Numbered from the stretch's first letter, positions 52,126 through 61,534 are shown. The stretch is DNA of 64,000 bases from Dickeya fangzhongdai (GCF_002812485.1 NZ_CP025003.1:2728001-2792000); one strand, 5' to 3'. Numbers and translations are program-made. The notes: generated by a model not told the origin, from the letters alone.

Positions 52126-52962
52126 TCAACGCCCGCCGCGCAGTTTCTCCGCACGACGACGTAGCACCTCCATCACCACCAGCAACACCAGCGCGGCAGC
52201 CACCATCATGGTCGCGGCGGCGGCGATGGTCGGATCGAGGTTTTCGCGGATCCCGGCGAACATCTGCAACGGCAGCGTGCGCTGGCGCGGGCTGGCGAGA
52301 AACAGCGTGACGATCACTTCATCAAACGAGGTGGCGAACGCGAACAATGCGCCGGAGAATACGCCGGGGGCGATCAACGGCAGCGTCACCTTACGAAACG
52401 CCAGCAACGGCGGCGCGCCCAGACTGGCGGCGGCGCGGGTCAGGTTCTGATCGTAATTTTTCAGCACCGCGGTCACGGTGATCACCACAAACGGCACGCC
52501 CAGTACCGCATGGGCCAGCACCAGACCAATATAGCTGTTCAGCAATGACAGCTTGGCGAAAAAGAAGAACATCCCTACCGCCACGATCACCACCGGCGCA
52601 ATCATCGGCGAAATCAACACCGCCATCACCAGCGACTTGCCGCGAAACTCGCCGCGCACCAGCCCCACCGACGCCAGCACGCCCAGTACGGTTGCCAGCA
52701 CCGTCGCCAGCGGCGCAATCAACAGGCTGTTACCGAGCGCGCTAAGCCATTCGCTGGAGTGGAAGAACTCCCGGTACCAGCGCAGGGAAAAGCCCGCCAG
52801 CGGGTAGCTGAGGAACGACCCGGCGTTGAACGACAGCGGCACAATCACCAACACCGGCACGATCAGAAACAGCAGCATCGCCGCGCCGTAAAAATTGAAG
52901 AAGCCATTCCACACCCGCAGCAGCTGCGAACCCTGTTGTCTCATTTCCTTCATCGGTTTCAT
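52126..52962 (-). CDS. PotC-like ABC permease
   Basis: 278 residues, about six membrane helices, spermidine/putrescine permease type 2. The EAA loop reads RAAASLGAPPLLAFRKVTLPLIAPG. AAGGAGC lies seven bases before the ATG. It is the third gene of the binding protein-PotB-PotC operon. Neighbouring gabT/gabD genes suggest GABA or a polyamine-derived substrate. Confidence 0.92.
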   Translation of the reverse strand: MKPMKEMRQQGSQLLRVWNGFFNFYGAAMLLFLIVPVLVIVPLSFNAGSFLSYPLAGFSLRWYREFFHSSEWLSALGNSLLIAPLATVLATVLGVLASVGLVRGEFRGKSLVMAVLISPMIAPVVIVAVGMFFFFAKLSLLNSYIGLVLAHAVLGVPFVVITVTAVLKNYDQNLTRAAASLGAPPLLAFRKVTLPLIAPGVFSGALFAFATSFDEVIVTLFLASPRQRTLPLQMFAGIRENLDPTIAAAATMMVAAALVLLVVMEVLRRRAEKLRGGR

Positions 52963-52977
52963 CGCTTGCTCCTTCGG

Positions 52978-54249
52978 TTAACGCGCCGCCGCGTCGGCGT
53001 CGGTGCGGGTGACACGGATATACACCACATACAGCAGCACCACGATCACCAGCAGTTGTGTCCCCAGCGCCGCCGCCATCCCCCAGTTCATGGTGGTGTT
53101 GGTGAAAAACGCCACAAAATAGCTGAGCATCTGGTCGCCCGGCCCGCCCAGCAGCGCCGGCGTAATGTAGTAGCCAATCGCCATCATGAACACCAGCAAC
53201 GCGCCGGCGGTCACCCCGGCGTAGGTCTGCGGCACATACACCCGCCAGAACGCCAGAAACGGATGCGCGCCCAGCGAAATCGCCGCCCGCACATAGTTGG
53301 GCGAAATGCCTTTCATCACCGCATACAGCGGCAACACGAAGAACGGCAACAGAATGTGGGTCATGGAGATGTAGACGCCGATACGGTTAAACACCAGCAC
53401 CAGCGGCTCATCAATGATGCCCAGCCCCATCAGCGAGCGGTTGATCAACCCGCCGGATTGCAACAACACGATCCAACTGGCGGTACGCACAATCAGTGAG
53501 GTCCAGAACGGCAGCAACACCAGAATCATCAGCAGGTTGGCGCGATTATCCGGCTGTTTCGCCAGCCAGTAAGCCAGCGGGTAACCCAGCGCCACGCACA
53601 GCAACGTGACCACGCCCGCCATCAGCAACGTGCGCAGCAGCACATCGACGTACAGCGCCTGATCCGCCGGTTGCGCCACCACGTTGTCGGTCTGCGGGTC
53701 CACCTTGTGGTCGAATACCGCCAACAGATAGTAGCTGGTGAAAGGCCGTGACGCGCGGTCGATGGTTTTCCAGGTGGTCAGTTCGCCCCACATCGGTTGG
53801 TCGGCAATCAACTGTTCGCGCAGCCCTTGCTGCTCATCTGACGGCAGCTTGCGCAGCGTGCGGGTGATAAGCTGGCGGTACTGACCATCTTCATAACCCA
53901 ACCGTTTGGTGATGGTGGCGACCTGCCCGGTGCTGCGGGCATTGCGCAGATCGCTCACCAGCGCCCGGAACACGCTCTCATCCGGCACATTCTTGCCGGA
54001 CCATTGCCGCATCGCCTCGATAGTGGTCGGCATGCTGACGCGCAGGTCCGGGTTGGACACGCTTTTGCCCAGAATCGACAGTATCGGGAACAGAAAACTG
54101 ACCAGAATGAACAGGAACAACGGCGCGATCAGCAGCAGCGACCGTTTCTGATAGCGGGCCTGCGCCTGATGTAACTGCTGTTTCAGACTGGTACGGTTTC
54201 CCTCGCCGCCGGCAGGCGGCTCTGCCTTCAACATCTCGTTCTGGGACAT
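52978..54249 (-). CDS. PotB-like ABC permease with extended periplasmic insert
   Basis: 423 residues, longer than PotB (about 275-285) because some 130 extra residues lie between the first membrane helix (LLLIAPLFLFILVSFLFPI) and the core permease domain. EAA loop: RAAISLGAHPFLAFWRVYVP. AAGGAG lies upstream. Such long PotB-type permeases occur in other gamma-aminobutyrate/polyamine transport operons. Partner of the PotC-like gene. Confidence 0.9.
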   Translation of the reverse strand: MSQNEMLKAEPPAGGEGNRTSLKQQLHQAQARYQKRSLLLIAPLFLFILVSFLFPILSILGKSVSNPDLRVSMPTTIEAMRQWSGKNVPDESVFRALVSDLRNARSTGQVATITKRLGYEDGQYRQLITRTLRKLPSDEQQGLREQLIADQPMWGELTTWKTIDRASRPFTSYYLLAVFDHKVDPQTDNVVAQPADQALYVDVLLRTLLMAGVVTLLCVALGYPLAYWLAKQPDNRANLLMILVLLPFWTSLIVRTASWIVLLQSGGLINRSLMGLGIIDEPLVLVFNRIGVYISMTHILLPFFVLPLYAVMKGISPNYVRAAISLGAHPFLAFWRVYVPQTYAGVTAGALLVFMMAIGYYITPALLGGPGDQMLSYFVAFFTNTTMNWGMAAALGTQLLVIVVLLYVVYIRVTRTDADAAAR

Positions 54250-54285
54250 AAGCGCTCTCTCCTTGTGATCAATACCGGTTCGGGA

Positions 54286-55317
54286 TTACTTCTGGGCGGC
54301 CCAGGCGTTGAAACGCTGCTCCAGCTCTTCGCCGTGATCGATCCAGAACTCGGTATCTACCTGCACCGACTGAGCCAGGTTATCCGGCGCGGTCGGCAGG
54401 TTTTTACTGACGGCCGGGTCCAGCAAGGCGGTGGTTTTCGCGTTGGTCGGGCCGTAGGCGATGTTTTCCGCGAACACTTTCTGGTTTTCCGGCTGGTTGG
54501 CGAACGCGATGAACTGCTCGGCCAACGCTTTGTGTTTGGTGCCTTTCACGATGGCCCAGCTATCCAGATCGTACAGGCCGTCGTTCCAGACGATATTGAT
54601 GCCCGGTTTCTCTTTCTGCGCCACCGCCACGCGGCCGTTGTAGGCGGACGTCATCACCACGTCGCCCGCTACCAGCCACTGCAACGGCTGCGCGCCGGAT
54701 TCCCACCACTGGATATTGGATTTGATCTGATCGAGTTTCTTAAACGCGCGATCGACGCCGGCCGGGGTCGCCAGCACTTTGTAGACCTCTTCACGTTTCA
54801 CGCCGTCCGCCAGCAAGGCGATTTCCAGCGTGAACTTGGCGCTTTTACGCAGCGCGCGCTTGCCGGGGAAATTTTTCACATCCCAGAAATCGGCCCAGCT
54901 TTTCGGCGCCTGTTGCAGTTTGTTGGCGTTATAGGTCAGCACGGTGGACCAGACAAAGATCCCGGCGCCGCACTCGGACACCGAACCTTTTACGAAATCA
55001 GCCTGATCGCCCAGCTTTTTCCAGTCCAGCGTTTCAAACAACCCTTCGTTGCAACCGCGCAGCAGTTCCGGACCTTCCACTTCCACCACGTCCCAACCGA
55101 CCTGGCCGGTCTGCACCATAGCGCGGATGCGAGCCATTTCACCGTTGTATTCGCCGGCTTCAATCGCGCCCTTGCCTGCCGCCTGGAACGGTTTGTAAAA
55201 CGCTTTATCCTGCGCGTCCTTGTTGGTGCCGCCAAAGGAAATCACGGTCAGGTTCTCGGCCCAGCTCTGGGAAGCCATGGCAACGAGCAGAGCGGATAAT
55301 GCAAATTTTTTCAACAT
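54286..55317 (-). CDS. Periplasmic binding protein, PotD/extracellular family 1
   Basis: 343 residues from the ATG at 55317, supported by AGGAGCC. A signal peptide (MLKKFALSALLVAMASQSWA) is followed by ENLTVISFGGTNKDAQDKAF. It is the binding component for polyamine/GABA-like ligands. A sigma-54-type promoter (55404-55419) and a palindrome (55470-55492) lie upstream. Confidence 0.92.
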   Translation of the reverse strand: MLKKFALSALLVAMASQSWAENLTVISFGGTNKDAQDKAFYKPFQAAGKGAIEAGEYNGEMARIRAMVQTGQVGWDVVEVEGPELLRGCNEGLFETLDWKKLGDQADFVKGSVSECGAGIFVWSTVLTYNANKLQQAPKSWADFWDVKNFPGKRALRKSAKFTLEIALLADGVKREEVYKVLATPAGVDRAFKKLDQIKSNIQWWESGAQPLQWLVAGDVVMTSAYNGRVAVAQKEKPGINIVWNDGLYDLDSWAIVKGTKHKALAEQFIAFANQPENQKVFAENIAYGPTNAKTTALLDPAVSKNLPTAPDNLAQSVQVDTEFWIDHGEELEQRFNAWAAQK

Positions 55318-55403
55318 GGTCTGGCTCCTGAAGAGAGTAGTCAACGTATGCCCACGAGGGCGAAACCCTTAAATTTTTTTGATGCATAGGCATCATTTTA
55401 TAA

Positions 55404-55419
55404 AGCAGTTTTCGTGCCA
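55404..55419 (-). promoter_or_regulatory. Sigma-54-type promoter of the transporter operon
   Basis: Read leftward the site is TGGCACG-AAAA-CTGCT, with GG and GC ten bases apart. The -24 is perfect and the -12 has one change. It lies about 87 bp before the binding-protein start. Confidence 0.75.
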
Positions 55420-55469
55420 GTTTCTGTTGTCTGTGTTGAAAAACCGCTGAACGGCGCCGTGGAGAAACC

Positions 55470-55492
55470 GCACTGTGCAATGTGCACAGTGC
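55470..55492. promoter_or_regulatory. Palindromic operator candidate, transporter operon
   Basis: GCACTGTGCA-ATG-TGCACAGTGC, perfect 10-bp arms. Its core TGTGCA-N3-TGCACA recurs at 60237-60255 ahead of the detached ATPase gene. It lies about 50 bp upstream of the sigma-54 -24 element, as expected for an enhancer site. Confidence 0.75.
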
Positions 55493-55599
55493 CTATGCTG
55501 TTTTTCGCGTGATGGCTTGTTTTTTTACCTGGTGACTTGTTTTCTGCCTGATACATTGCGTGGCGCGTGATGAGCAAGCCCTGCCGAATTCGCCTTATT

Positions 55600-55630
55600 G
55601 TGGTGCAATAGAACAAGACAATTGCACCAC
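55600..55630. repeat. Inverted repeat downstream of gabD
   Basis: GTGGTGCAAT (55600-55609) and ATTGCACCAC (55621-55630) flank an 11-base loop. On the gabD strand no T-tract follows, so it may be an operator or an RNA-stability hairpin rather than a terminator. Confidence 0.7.
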
Positions 55631-55675
55631 TCTGGCTCGCCAGTACGCGGGATGAACATCCCTGTTCATCCGCCG

Positions 55676-57136
55676 TCAGGCTGAGGGGGTGAGGTCAACG
55701 CAGAGATATTTCATCTCCAGGTATTCCTCGATGCCAAAGCGTGAGCCTTCGCGTCCCAATCCGGATTGTTTCACCCCGCCAAAGGGGGCCACTTCGTTGG
55801 AAATGAGGCCGGTGTTGATCCCCACCATGCCGTATTCGAGCGCTTCCGGCACCCGCCACTGACGGACGGCGTCGCGGGTGTAGACGTAGGCGGCCAGGCC
55901 GAATTCGGTATCGTTGGCCATCGCCACCGCCTGCGCTTCATCGTCAAACGGAAACAGCGGCGCCACCGGGCCGAACGTTTCTTCGCGGGCAAAACGCATC
56001 TCGCGCGTCACGCCGCCAATCACCGTCGGGGTGAAGAAGGTGCCGCCGAGCGCGTGGCGTGAGCCGCCGGTCAGCAGTTCCGCCCCTTTTGACAGCGCAT
56101 CGTCAATATGTTGCTCGACTTTGTCGACCGCATCCTGGTCGATCAGCGGGCCTTGCATCACGCCGGGTTGGGTGCCGTCGCCCACTTTCAGCTTTTCCAC
56201 CTCTGCCACCAGCCGGGCCGCCAGCGCCGGATAGATGCCGCGCTGGACATAAATGCGGTTGGCGCAGACGCAGGTCTGGCCGCTGTTGCGGAATTTGGAT
56301 GCCAGAATGCCTTTTATCGCCTGCTCCAGATCAGCATCGTCAAACACGATAAACGGCGCATTGCCGCCCAGTTCCAGCGACAGCTTTTTCACCGTCGGCG
56401 CACATTGCGCCATCAAAATACGGCCAACTTCGGTAGAGCCGGTAAAACTCAACTTGCGTACCACCGGGCTGTCGCACAGGATTTTACCCACCGACGGCGC
56501 TTCGCCGGTCACCACCTGCAACACGCCGGCGGGAATACCGGCCTGTTGCGCCAGTTCCGCCAGCGCCAATGCGGTAAACGGCGTCTGCTCCGCCGGTTTG
56601 ACGATCATGGCGCAGCCGGCCGCCAGCGCCGGTGCGGCTTTGCGGGTGATCATCGCCGCCGGGAAGTTCCACGGCGTGATCGCGGCGCACACGCCGATAC
56701 CCTGTTTGATCACCAGCAAGCGCTGGCTGGCCTGCGGCGACTGCAGCACGCTGCCTTCCACCCGCTTGGCTTCTTCGGCAAACCAGTCGATAAACGAGGT
56801 GGCGTAAGCGATTTCACCGCTGGCTTCCGCCAGCGATTTGCCCTGCTCGGCGGTCAGAATGGCCGCCAGATCGTCCTGATTCGCGCGAATCAACTGCGCC
56901 CATGCCTGCATCAGCGCAGCACGCTCTTTGCCGGTGCGCTGGCGCCACGCGCTCAGCGCCTGTTCGGCGGCGCTAATCGCCTGCTGGGTCTGTTCCGCCG
57001 TCACCAGCGGAATGCTGCCCAGCTCGGCGCCGGTCGCAGGATTGGTCACGCTCAGACGCGCCCCGTTGCTGCTATCCTGCCATTCGCCGCCGATCAGACA
57101 TTGTTGACGGAATAACGTTTTATTTTTCAGTTGCAT
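55676..57136 (-). CDS. gabD: Succinate-semialdehyde dehydrogenase
   Basis: 486 residues from the ATG at 57136 (AAGGG seven bases upstream). Aldehyde dehydrogenase fold: FTGSTEVGRILM, LELGGNAPFIVFDDAD with the catalytic Glu, and the nucleophile Cys in FRNSGQTCVCANRIYV. It oxidises succinate semialdehyde to succinate with NAD(P)+. It follows gabT by 21 bp, and together they turn GABA into succinate. Confidence 0.94.
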   Translation of the reverse strand: MQLKNKTLFRQQCLIGGEWQDSSNGARLSVTNPATGAELGSIPLVTAEQTQQAISAAEQALSAWRQRTGKERAALMQAWAQLIRANQDDLAAILTAEQGKSLAEASGEIAYATSFIDWFAEEAKRVEGSVLQSPQASQRLLVIKQGIGVCAAITPWNFPAAMITRKAAPALAAGCAMIVKPAEQTPFTALALAELAQQAGIPAGVLQVVTGEAPSVGKILCDSPVVRKLSFTGSTEVGRILMAQCAPTVKKLSLELGGNAPFIVFDDADLEQAIKGILASKFRNSGQTCVCANRIYVQRGIYPALAARLVAEVEKLKVGDGTQPGVMQGPLIDQDAVDKVEQHIDDALSKGAELLTGGSRHALGGTFFTPTVIGGVTREMRFAREETFGPVAPLFPFDDEAQAVAMANDTEFGLAAYVYTRDAVRQWRVPEALEYGMVGINTGLISNEVAPFGGVKQSGLGREGSRFGIEEYLEMKYLCVDLTPSA

Positions 57137-57157
57137 AACTACCCTTTCACTCACGTC

Positions 57158-58423
57158 TCACTTCGCCAGAACGCTGCTCAGAATCGACAGCGCCTTGCTA
57201 AACTGGGTATCCGGAATGGTCAGTGGATACAGGAAACGAATCACGTTGCCGTGCGTGCCGCAGGTCAACAGCAGCAGTCCCTGTTCCAGCGCCGCCTGCT
57301 GGTATTTTTTGGTGATCTCCGCGCTCGGTTTGCCGGTCTGCGGATCGTTAAACTCCACCGCCACCATTGAGCCGCGGGCGCGAATATCGACGATCGCCGC
57401 ATTGCCGGCTTTCGCCCGCTCCAGCGCTTCTACCAGTGTAGCGCCCAGGCGCTGGGCGCGCTGACACAACTGTTCTTCTTCAATCACATCCAGCACCGCC
57501 AGCGCCGACGCCACCGCCAGCGGGTTACCGGCATAAGTACCGCCCAGCCCGCCGGGGCCCGGCGCGTCCATCACCTCGGCGCGACCCACCACGCCGGAAA
57601 TCGGGAAACCGCCGCCCAGGCTTTTCGCCATGGTGATCAGGTCCGCTTTATCGTCGTAATATTCCATAGCGAACACTTTGCCGGTACGGGCAAAACCGGT
57701 CTGCACTTCATCGGCAATCAGCAGCATGCCGTACTTGTCGCACAGCTGGCGCACGCCGCTGATGAATTCCGGCGGCGCGACGTTGAAGCCGCCCTCGCCC
57801 TGTATCGGCTCCAGCAGAATGGCCGCGACCTGATCGGCGGCGATATCGGTGTGCAGCAGGCGGTCAATGCTCTCCAGCGCCTGTTCCACGGTGATGCCAT
57901 GCTGGGCATTCGGGTACAGCGCGTGGAAAATGGACCCAGGGAACGGGCCGAAGCCGGTGGAATACGGCGCCACTTTACCGGTCAGCGTCAGGGTCAGCAG
58001 CGTACGGCCGTGGAACGCCGCGCCAAACGCGATCACGCCCGGACGTTTGGTATAAGCGCGGGCGATTTTCACCGCATTTTCAACCGCTTCGGCGCCCGTG
58101 GTGAAGAAAGCGGTCTTGGCCGGGCCGGCGATCGGCGCCAGCGCGTTCAGGCGTTCCGCCAGCGTCACATAGCTGCCGTAGGGGACGATTTGATACGCGG
58201 TATGGGTGAATTTCTCCAGTTGTTCGCGCACCGCCGCCACCAGTTTCGGGTGACGGTGGCCGGTGTTCAGCACCGCAATCCCGGCAGCAAAATCAATATA
58301 CTCGCGCCCTTCAACATCCCACAGGGTGGCGTTTTCGGCCTTGTCGGCAAAGAAATCGCACATGACGCCCACGCCACGCGGCGTGGCGGCCAAACGACGT
58401 TGATTCAATTCGCTGTTACTCAT
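57158..58423 (-). CDS. gabT: 4-aminobutyrate aminotransferase
   Basis: 421 residues from the ATG at 58423, which has GGAG seven bases upstream; a longer frame to 58504 has no such site. Class III aminotransferase: FTTGAEAVENAVKIAR, ADEVQTGFARTGKVFA and the PLP Lys in LITMAKSLGGGFPIS. It transfers the amino group of GABA to 2-oxoglutarate. First gene of gabT-gabD and divergent from the MocR regulator. Confidence 0.95.
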   Translation of the reverse strand: MSNSELNQRRLAATPRGVGVMCDFFADKAENATLWDVEGREYIDFAAGIAVLNTGHRHPKLVAAVREQLEKFTHTAYQIVPYGSYVTLAERLNALAPIAGPAKTAFFTTGAEAVENAVKIARAYTKRPGVIAFGAAFHGRTLLTLTLTGKVAPYSTGFGPFPGSIFHALYPNAQHGITVEQALESIDRLLHTDIAADQVAAILLEPIQGEGGFNVAPPEFISGVRQLCDKYGMLLIADEVQTGFARTGKVFAMEYYDDKADLITMAKSLGGGFPISGVVGRAEVMDAPGPGGLGGTYAGNPLAVASALAVLDVIEEEQLCQRAQRLGATLVEALERAKAGNAAIVDIRARGSMVAVEFNDPQTGKPSAEITKKYQQAALEQGLLLLTCGTHGNVIRFLYPLTIPDTQFSKALSILSSVLAK

Positions 58424-58549
58424 TATTCTGCTCCGATTCGATGAACACACCGCCCGACGGGGGCTGACGATTAACGTTCTGATGTTGCTATTTATCCCCT
58501 GCATGGCCCTATAATCCAGAGCCAGTTTTTAATATTTAAAGGATCCACT

Positions 58550-60037
58550 TTGCGCTCGCTACTGACCGATTTGCTACTACAGGGGCTGGAACAACAGCAG
58601 GAAGGCACGCTTAACAAGCGGCTGTACGACACTATCCGGCTGGCGATTCTGACTGGCGACATCACGCCGGGACGGCGGCTGCCCTCGTCCCGCGACCTGG
58701 CGCAGCAGCTGTCGCTGTCGCGCAATACGGTGATCGCCGCCTTCGAACAGCTGCTGGCGGAAGGCTATATCGAAACCCGCACCGGCAGCGGCAGTTACGT
58801 CACCGAGCAGTTGCCGGACACCCGCCCGCCGGATGTCCGCGACGATACCCAGTCGCCGTTGCGCCCGGTGGTGCAGGAAATTTCCCGGCGCGGCATGCAT
58901 CTGCTGGGCTACGCCGGCGCGTCGGCGCGCCAGTGGGGCGCGTTTATGCCGGGCATCCCGGATATCGCCAGCTTTCCGCATGACCTGTGGCGGCGGCTGC
59001 AAACCCGACTGTCTCGCCGCCTGAAACCGGAACAACTCTCCTACTCGCCGATCGGCGGCTGCCCGGAACTGCAACAGGCGCTGGTGGACTACCTGCGGGT
59101 GGCGCGCTCGGTCACCTGTACCCCGGAGCAAATCCTGATTACCGAAGGCACCCATCAGGCGATGGACCTGCTGGCCAAAATGCTGTGCAACCCCGGCGAT
59201 CTGGCGTGGATTGAAGACCCCTGCTACTGGGGAATGCGCAATGTTTTGACCATCAACGGGTTGCGCGTCGCGCCCATCGAGGTGGATGAGCAAGGGATGG
59301 TGCCGCCGGACGACGTCTCGCCCCAATCGGTGCCGCGGCTGATTTGCGTCACCCCGTCGCACCAGTACCCGCTGGGCGCGGTGATGAGCCTGGCGCGCCG
59401 CCAGCGTCTGCTGGCGCTGGCGCAGGAACACAGCAGTTGGGTCATCGAAGACGATTACGACAGCGAGTTCCGTTTTTCCGGCAGCCCCATCCCGGCATTA
59501 CAGGGGCTGCAAACCCAGCCGCCGGTGATTTACATCGGCACCTGCAGTAAAACCCTCTATCCGGGATTGCGCGTCAGTTACATGGTGCTGCCGCCGCATC
59601 TGGCGCGTGAGCTGAAAACGGCGCACGCCGAGCTATACCGGGGCGGCCACCTGTTGACGCAACTGACGCTGAGTCAGTTCATCAGCGAAGGCCACTACGC
59701 CGCCCACATCCGCCGCATGCGCCTGCTGTATGCACGCCGCCGCGCCCTGCTGAGCGAGTTGATCGTGCAGCATCTGGGCGAAGCGTACCTTGGCTACAAC
59801 AGTAATGCCGGTCTGCACCTGATTTTGCGGTTACCCGACCGCATCGACGATGTGGTGCTGAGCGCCCGTATCCTGCAACACGGCGTGATGGTCAAACCGC
59901 TGTCCAGTTACTATCTGCGGCCGACGCACCAGCGCGGGCTGCTGCTCGGTTACGCCAGCGTGGACGACGCCGAGATGGTGCGGGCGTTTGACGTCATTCT
60001 TTCCTGTTTACGCACGCTGGAAAACGCACGCGCCTGA
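58550..60037 (+). CDS. gabR: MocR-family (GabR-like) transcriptional regulator
   Basis: 495 residues. Start is a TTG with AAAGGA six bases upstream; no ATG fits the conserved N-terminus. A GntR-type winged helix spans about residues 20-85 (LPSSRDLAQQLSLSRNTVIAAFEQLLAEGYIETR in pieces) and a type I aminotransferase-like domain follows, with the PLP Lys in YIGTCSKTLYPGLRVSYMV. Such regulators sense PLP and GABA. The divergent position next to gabT supports GabR over PdxR. Confidence 0.9.
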   Translation: MRSLLTDLLLQGLEQQQEGTLNKRLYDTIRLAILTGDITPGRRLPSSRDLAQQLSLSRNTVIAAFEQLLAEGYIETRTGSGSYVTEQLPDTRPPDVRDDTQSPLRPVVQEISRRGMHLLGYAGASARQWGAFMPGIPDIASFPHDLWRRLQTRLSRRLKPEQLSYSPIGGCPELQQALVDYLRVARSVTCTPEQILITEGTHQAMDLLAKMLCNPGDLAWIEDPCYWGMRNVLTINGLRVAPIEVDEQGMVPPDDVSPQSVPRLICVTPSHQYPLGAVMSLARRQRLLALAQEHSSWVIEDDYDSEFRFSGSPIPALQGLQTQPPVIYIGTCSKTLYPGLRVSYMVLPPHLARELKTAHAELYRGGHLLTQLTLSQFISEGHYAAHIRRMRLLYARRRALLSELIVQHLGEAYLGYNSNAGLHLILRLPDRIDDVVLSARILQHGVMVKPLSSYYLRPTHQRGLLLGYASVDDAEMVRAFDVILSCLRTLENARA

Positions 60038-60236
60038 ATCCCCCACACGCGGTTTGAGCGCCCCGCTCGCCGCAGAAAAACCGGCCCGGCAGACACCCTA
60101 TCCGCCCCGGTTTTTCGCCTTGCCGTCACGCACAATATCAGTGCCTTTATTTAACACGCGCTCACCATTTTGAGGCAAAGGCGGATTATCGTGCACCTTA
60201 TTGTTCACTGCTGCTGCTAACTCTTGCGATTTTACT

Positions 60237-60255
60237 ATTGTGCAACATGCACAAT
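60237..60255. promoter_or_regulatory. Palindromic operator candidate, ATPase gene
   Basis: ATTGTGCA-ACA-TGCACAAT, perfect 8-bp arms. It shares the core TGTGCA-N3-TGCACA with the palindrome ahead of the transporter operon. Confidence 0.75.
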
Positions 60256-60376
60256 ACTCTGATCTTAACGGCCGAGCTTCAGCCTGATTTTTTGCTGTGA
60301 TTTTCCGCCGAGTCAAACCCCTGAATTGATCTTTTTTCATGCTCAATTTATAAGAATAATTTCTTAATTAACTATC

Positions 60377-60392
60377 AGGCATGACTTATGCA
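60377..60392 (+). promoter_or_regulatory. Sigma-54-type promoter candidate of the ATPase gene
   Basis: AGGCATG-ACTT-ATGCA keeps GG and GC ten bases apart with several consensus bases. It is weaker than the other sigma-54 sites here. It lies about 48 bp before the ATG. Confidence 0.55.
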
Positions 60393-60439
60393 TACATCAG
60401 TCATCAGCACCGCGCTACGACACGTGAGAGAAGGGAAGA

Positions 60440-61534
60440 ATGAAAACCTACGTTAGCTTCAAAAATATTCAAAAAACCTACGATGGCGATCGTCTGGTGG
60501 TCAAAAATCTGAATCTGGATATTCAGGAAGGCGAGTTTCTGACCATGCTGGGCCCGTCCGGCTCCGGCAAAACCACCAGCCTGATGATGCTGGCCGGGTT
60601 TGAAACGCCGACACAGGGCGAAATTCTGCTGCGTGACACGCCGCTGCACAACCTGCCGCCGCACCAGCGCGGTATCGGCATGGTGTTTCAGAACTATGCG
60701 CTGTTCCCGCACATGACGGTGGCGGAAAACCTGGCGTTTCCGCTCTCCATTCGTCGCATGAACCGCAGCGATATCAAAGACAAAGTGGATCGGGTGCTGG
60801 ACCGCGTCAAACTGACCAATCTGGCCGATCGTTACCCGGCGCAGATGTCCGGCGGTCAGCAACAGCGCGTGGCGCTGGCCAGAGCGCTGGTGTTCGAGCC
60901 GCGTCTGGTACTGATGGATGAACCGCTGGGCGCGCTGGACAAGCAGTTGCGCGAGCACATGCAGTTGGAAATCAAGGAGCTACACCGGGCGCTGGAACTC
61001 ACCGTGGTGTACGTCACCCACGATCAGAGCGAAGCCATGACCATGTCGGACCGGGTCGCGGTCTTCAACGACGGGATTATTCAGCAGATGGACAGCCCCA
61101 GCGACATTTACGAACGCCCGCAGAATGCCTTCGTGGCGCAGTTTATCGGCGAAAACAACACGCTGATTGGCACCCAGTCCGGCGGCGACGGCGACTACTA
61201 TCAGGCTCAGTTGGATGACGGCACCGAATTACGCGCGCTGAAAGTCCGCCCCAGCTCGCCGGGTAGGAAAATCCATTTGTGTATTCGCCCGGAGCGGGTA
61301 CGGGTCAACGCCAGCGTACTGCCGGACGGCGCACAACAGGTCAGAGCCCGTATCCAGCAATTTATCTATCTCGGCGATCATGTGCGCATGATGACCGAGG
61401 TTGCCGGTCAATCGCAGTTTATGGTGAAACTGCCGGCCAGCGACGTTAACCCGGACTGGCAAATCGGCAGCGAAATCAATCTGTCCTGGCAGCCGGAACA
61501 CCTGCGCGCGCTGGATGCAGTCACGACGCACTGA
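60440..61534 (+). CDS. PotA-like ABC transporter ATPase
   Basis: 364 residues. Walker A MLGPSGSGKTTSLMML, signature MSGGQQQRVALARALVFEP, Walker B LVLMDEPLGALDKQ and switch His in YVTHDQSEAMTM. A C-terminal TOBE domain follows (about 280-360). GAAGGGAAG lies just ahead of the ATG. It is the missing ATPase of the PotDBC-like operon 5 kb away; shared control sites support this. Confidence 0.94.
   Translation: MKTYVSFKNIQKTYDGDRLVVKNLNLDIQEGEFLTMLGPSGSGKTTSLMMLAGFETPTQGEILLRDTPLHNLPPHQRGIGMVFQNYALFPHMTVAENLAFPLSIRRMNRSDIKDKVDRVLDRVKLTNLADRYPAQMSGGQQQRVALARALVFEPRLVLMDEPLGALDKQLREHMQLEIKELHRALELTVVYVTHDQSEAMTMSDRVAVFNDGIIQQMDSPSDIYERPQNAFVAQFIGENNTLIGTQSGGDGDYYQAQLDDGTELRALKVRPSSPGRKIHLCIRPERVRVNASVLPDGAQQVRARIQQFIYLGDHVRMMTEVAGQSQFMVKLPASDVNPDWQIGSEINLSWQPEHLRALDAVTTH

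Larger units (their letters stand above)
55318..55675. promoter_or_regulatory. Promoter region of the PotDBC-like operon
   Basis: Contains a sigma-54-type promoter, a 23-bp palindrome and an inverted repeat at 55600-55630, each listed separately. No gene was accepted. Confidence 0.7.
60038..60439. promoter_or_regulatory. Promoter region of the PotA-like ATPase gene
   Basis: Contains a palindrome (60237-60255) and a sigma-54-type element (60377-60392), listed separately. The remainder is AT-rich; frames here have no ribosome binding site. Confidence 0.7.

Noticed and set aside
55600..55630. NtrC-type site in the gabD downstream inverted repeat
   Set aside because: The half-sites are in the opposite order to the NtrC consensus (TGCACC...GGTGCA).
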